Of a stretch of DNA of 7,549 bases, positions 5,932 to 7,549 are shown piece after piece. This DNA is from JAAKFL01 sp964629645. Its GTDB lineage: Bacteria > Chlamydiota > Chlamydiia > Chlamydiales > SLFE01. The stretch is from the NCBI GenBank assembly GCA_964629645.1, contig CAZVSU010000097.1, positions 1-7,549 of the forward strand, given 5' to 3'. Both the position numbers and the translations under genes were made by a program. The notes under the pieces are model-generated. The model saw only the letters and a list, made by a program, of their open reading frames with translations. It was not told the DNA's origin and searched no databases. How positions within the stretch are numbered: the first letter of the stretch is position 1; each line of letters opens with the position of its first letter.

Positions 5932-6126
5932 ATGAATTACGAAGAAAAAATAAAAGTAAGAATCGTTGTAATGAGCATTTTGAATGATCTAACAATAATG
6001 GAAGAACCGGATCAGAAAAGAAGAAAAGCAGAGTTTGCTAAGTTTTTATTACTGAATCACGACTCTAACCAGGAAGTAAACATTCAGAAAGCCTGGAAAG
6101 AATTTGATCACAAATACAATTTCTAA
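5932..6126 (+). CDS. Small hypothetical helical protein (64 aa)
   Basis: This 64-residue protein is predicted to be nearly all helix: KIKVRIVVMSILNDLTIMEE, KRRKAEFAKFLLLNHD and VNIQKAWKEFDHKYNF. The spacing of hydrophobic residues suggests a small helical bundle, perhaps oligomeric. No known family is recognised and there is no DNA-binding signature. The upstream ACAAACCATATTTAAA is only a loose version of the array's leader. It ends 21 bases before the next gene. Short length lowers certainty, but the frame is clean and fits the compact gene order. Confidence 0.65.
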   Translation: MNYEEKIKVRIVVMSILNDLTIMEEPDQKRRKAEFAKFLLLNHDSNQEVNIQKAWKEFDHKYNF

Positions 6127-6135
6127 CATTTTAAA

Positions 6136-6147
6136 ACAACCAAAATT
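6136..6147 (+). promoter_or_regulatory. A-rich translation leader, shortened copy 5
   Basis: ACAACCAAAATT runs directly into the ATG at 6148; the ACAAAG end of the longer copies is missing. This shows that the ACAACCAAAA part is the conserved core. Confidence 0.5.
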
Positions 6148-6591
6148 ATGAAGACACTTAACAAAACAGCAAGCAAAACCTTTCGAAACCTGGTGAAAAT
6201 GGCTGAGGAAAATGATAGCTATGTGAAAATTGGAAAAACCGGTGGAGCAATTATGCCAGTCTCTGTTGAGATAATTGAATCAGGCATAAGTTTTACCAAT
6301 GGTCACCCAAAATGGACACGTGTTTCTGTGGCACATTTCGGTGAGCAAAATGGCGACCTAATGGCTGACCCAGATATGGAGTTTCTTTACCAGGAAAAAG
6401 ATTCTGAAGTAAAGGTAATACCCCTGAGCATTAAAAACAGTTACCTGGGGACATTCAGAGAAGCGATTTTTGTTGATTATGATGGTACCTGGAAAATTTG
6501 CAAACCAGAGCAACACGACCAGGCTAGTTTTGCTAATCAATGGATGAAAAATATTAAGACCCAACAAGGGGAGAGGATTAAAAAATATTAA
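6148..6591 (+). CDS. DUF6908-like protein
   Basis: This 147-residue cytoplasmic protein resembles DUF6908, a family found mostly on conjugative elements and plasmids, with no known function. The supporting parts are FRNLVKMAEENDSYVKI (about 12-28), GGAIMPVSVEII (about 32-43), the core VAHFGEQNGDLMADPDMEF (61-79), whose QNGDLM-x-DP-x-M-x-F pattern is the hallmark as I recall it, and the C-terminal ANQWMKNIKTQ (about 129-139). Length is close to what I recall for the family. It is the last gene of the second unit and is followed by a GAAA-loop hairpin. The family call comes from memory of the pattern, so it should be read as likely, not certain. Its presence supports a mobile-element origin of the array. 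Confidence 0.75.
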   Translation: MKTLNKTASKTFRNLVKMAEENDSYVKIGKTGGAIMPVSVEIIESGISFTNGHPKWTRVSVAHFGEQNGDLMADPDMEFLYQEKDSEVKVIPLSIKNSYLGTFREAIFVDYDGTWKICKPEQHDQASFANQWMKNIKTQQGERIKKY

Positions 6592-6598
6592 AATGTTA

Positions 6599-6624
6599 TG
6601 AGGGGCAGGGAAACCAGTCCCTTA
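6599..6624 (+). repeat. GC-rich hairpin with GAAA tetraloop
   Basis: Bases 6599-6609 pair with 6614-6624 around GAAA (6610-6613), with one A-A mismatch and two wobble pairs. It begins eight bases after the stop of the DUF6908-like gene. A following AT-rich stretch without a clean T-run makes its role as terminator uncertain. Confidence 0.6.
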
Positions 6625-6630
6625 TAATTT

Positions 6631-6664
6631 AAGATTCTTTAAGACATCTTAAAGACATCTTTCA
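6631..6664 (+). repeat. Iteron-like cluster 1 and left copy of 34-bp direct repeat
   Basis: Three units stand side by side: AAGATTCTT at 6631, AAGACATCTT at 6641 and AAGACATCTT at 6652, a period of 10 to 11 bases, or about one DNA turn. Each is a near palindrome (AAGA/TCTT). The whole block matches 6811-6844 at 30 of 34 positions. Confidence 0.75.
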
Positions 6665-6673
6665 GAAAAGACC

Positions 6674-6681
6674 TATTTTTG
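6674..6681 (+). promoter_or_regulatory. Possible -7 element after cluster 1
   Basis: TATTTTTG fits TAnnTTTG. No TTTG -33 element is at the expected place; instead the cluster 1 units cover that position, which would suit an activator or repressor site. It is over 200 bases before the gene at 6906. Confidence 0.3.
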
Positions 6682-6799
6682 AGATAATTTAATAGTTTAG
6701 CACTTAAAGCGATACTTTAATTAAAAAATTCGGTTTAAGAAAAACCTTAAAACAAAGAAAGATTCATGAAGGCACTATATATCGGGTATTTGCAAAGTT

Positions 6800-6844
6800 T
6801 AGACATCTTTAAGAATCTTAAAGGTATCTTAAAGACATCTTTCA
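6800..6844 (+). repeat. Iteron-like cluster 2 and right copy of 34-bp direct repeat
   Basis: Four units follow each other: TAGACATCTT at 6800, AAGAATCTT at 6811, AAGGTATCTT at 6821 and AAGACATCTT at 6832. The last three form the right copy (6811-6844) of the direct repeat whose left copy starts exactly 180 bases upstream. Confidence 0.75.
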
Positions 6845-6905
6845 TGCCGTATATAATAAGATAAGACTAGATAAGATAAAAGAAAAAATAAATAAAAAAG
6901 AAAAA

Positions 6906-7361
6906 ATGAAAAAAGGAAATGGACTTGAAGATATAATGGGGGAGATCACATTTTACCCAAACCAAGCTAAACAAATTTTTGCCATGAAACCAGACGGCAC
7001 CTTTGAACGCTTATGGAAGGGGGAATGGAATAAATGCAGGGGCTTTATTGACAAAAAGGCTCCGGATCATTATTGCATTGAATTTTATTCCACCGAGAAT
7101 CCCGGATACTTGAGGTATTATTTCAAGCCTGGAAAGAAGCTGAACAAGATCAAGAAAATGAAAAACATCTGGATTGACAACCCGATTTTAAACAGGACAG
7201 GACTGGGCTTGAAAGTCTGGGGCGAAGTAGAAGATCCTAATTTACTTAGACGAAGGTTAGAACAAAAGGCTGATCGTTCAACTTTCAAGGAGGATGAAAA
7301 AGAAAGGATTCTAAAGGTCGTTGAAGATTTTTTAAACGAGGTAAAAGAGAGTTTTCAATAA
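6906..7361 (+). CDS. Hypothetical protein downstream of iteron-like region
   Basis: This 151-residue soluble protein is not recognised. The N-terminal two thirds look beta-rich with many aromatic residues (EITFYPNQAKQIFAMKPDG, HYCIEFYSTENPGYLRYYF), followed by a basic patch (KPGKKLNKIKKMKNIW) that could touch nucleic acid. The last 40 residues are a charged helix (KEDEKERILKVVEDFLNEVK). The start at 6906 follows an A-rich tract; an internal ATG at 6936 (residue 11, MGEITFYP) is an alternative start, since the first ten residues are uninformative. Its position straight after direct repeats makes a replication initiator or repeat-binding regulator thinkable, but there is no Rep motif and it is small for one. 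Its own leader lacks the ACAACCAAAA motif of the upstream array, so it may belong to a separate unit. Confidence 0.78.
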   Translation: MKKGNGLEDIMGEITFYPNQAKQIFAMKPDGTFERLWKGEWNKCRGFIDKKAPDHYCIEFYSTENPGYLRYYFKPGKKLNKIKKMKNIWIDNPILNRTGLGLKVWGEVEDPNLLRRRLEQKADRSTFKEDEKERILKVVEDFLNEVKESFQ

Positions 7362-7410
7362 TTTGTATCTTTGATTTTACTGAAAAACAAAAAATTTAAA
7401 AATTTTAATT

Positions 7411-7437
7411 TTGTGTTACTATTGTGTTACCCGGTAA
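7411..7437. repeat. TTGTGTTAC tandem repeat with overlapping palindrome
   Basis: TTGTGTTAC occurs at 7411-7419 and 7422-7430, 11 bases apart, and the second copy overlaps the inverted repeat TTACC-C-GGTAA (7427-7437). Such a mix of direct and inverted half-sites is seen at recombinase or regulator binding sites. No gene in the window claims it. Confidence 0.45.
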
Positions 7438-7494
7438 AAATTTAAATCCTATATTTCAATGGTGATAAGCCTTACAGAAGATTAGGTAGGAGTT

Positions 7495-7545
7495 CTGCCG
7501 GAATCACAAAAAGCCTCCAGCCGGAGGCTTTTTTTATTCCGGCAG
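7495..7545. terminator. Nested hairpin with rho-independent terminator
   Basis: The inner stem pairs AAAAAGCCTCC (7508-7518) with 7523-7533 around AGCC and ends in seven T (7529-7535); it can work as a terminator in both directions. An outer perfect 10-bp stem, CTGCCGGAAT (7495-7504) with ATTCCGGCAG (7536-7545), encloses it. The inner stem lies about 150 bases after the stop at 7361, so it may equally serve a gene beyond the right edge. Confidence 0.8.
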
Positions 7546-7549
7546 GATG

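Larger units (their letters stand above)
6592..6905. other. Iteron-like non-coding region
   Basis: This 314-base stretch has no convincing gene. It holds a GAAA hairpin, two clusters of AAGACATCTT-type units (listed separately), an inverted repeat TTAAAG (6704-6709) / CTTTAA (6715-6720), another TTTAAG (6734-6739) / CTTAAA (6746-6751), and AGATAAGA twice (6859-6866, 6869-6876) within a purine-rich lead-in to the next gene. The layout suggests a protein-binding control region, either a replication or partition site or a complex operator. Confidence 0.55.

Noticed and set aside
6358..6567. Minus-strand 69-codon frame within the DUF6908-like gene
   Set aside because: Antisense shadow fully inside a gene with family-like conserved motifs on the other strand.
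6631..6844. CRISPR-like repeat array
   Set aside because: The units are 9 to 11 bases, adjacent without spacers, and there are only two larger copies 180 bp apart. No cas gene is present.
6766..6864. 32-codon plus-strand frame starting MKALYIGYLQS after an A-rich leader
   Set aside because: Most of it is simply the translation of the cluster 2 repeat units, which keep their spacing for DNA rather than coding reasons. It is very short and ends in AT-rich sequence, although the leader-like AAAACAAAG upstream keeps a small chance open.
7362..7494. tRNA end or start of another gene at the right edge
   Set aside because: No cloverleaf or TTCGANTCC-like arm is present, and all frames here are short.

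Overview
The window looks like Bacteroidota DNA, most likely from a flavobacterium. The promoter-like sites have the TAnnTTTG -7 form, translation starts have A-rich leaders instead of Shine-Dalgarno sites, DNA is AT-rich, and a DUF4468-type exported protein is present. There is no rRNA or tRNA, and no CRISPR array. The gene content (broken integrase, type III methyltransferase, HEPN protein, stand-alone RadC, many small orphan genes) is that of an accessory or mobile region.

Left arm (1-3650, minus strand, visibly more AT-rich). At the edge is the N-terminal part of a type III restriction-modification Mod methyltransferase, cut by the window. To its right are two exported proteins, one with a probable C-terminal SH3-like fold and one of the DUF4468 type. 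Next is a HEPN/AbiU2-like protein with an R-x5-H motif, a candidate abortive-infection RNase. The arm ends in the C-terminal remnant of a tyrosine recombinase (3429-3650), with three in-frame stops and no N-terminal part. This arm reads as an old defence or genomic island next to a dead integration module.

Junction (3651-3757). A C7 tract and a strong Bacteroidota-type promoter mark a switch of strand and of base composition.

Right arm (3758-7361, plus strand). This is an array of compact genes in two probable transcription units. The first (3758-5404) has three unknown proteins and a short RadC/JAB-domain protein. The second (5659-6591) has two small unknowns and a protein resembling DUF6908. 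Both units start from nearly identical promoters (29 of 34 bases shared). Most genes are preceded by a recurring leader close to ACAACCAAAATYACAAAG, and several are followed by a GC-rich hairpin with a tetraloop. Such layouts suit the small-gene region of a plasmid or integrative conjugative element.

Region 6592-6905 holds two clusters of short near-palindromic AAGACATCTT units within a 34-bp imperfect direct repeat spaced exactly 180 bp apart, ahead of an unrecognised 151-residue protein. The window ends with a TTGTGTTAC direct repeat and a large nested hairpin that includes a rho-independent terminator.

The most notable unexplained features are the iteron-like block and the repeated promoter/leader/hairpin architecture of the small-gene array.
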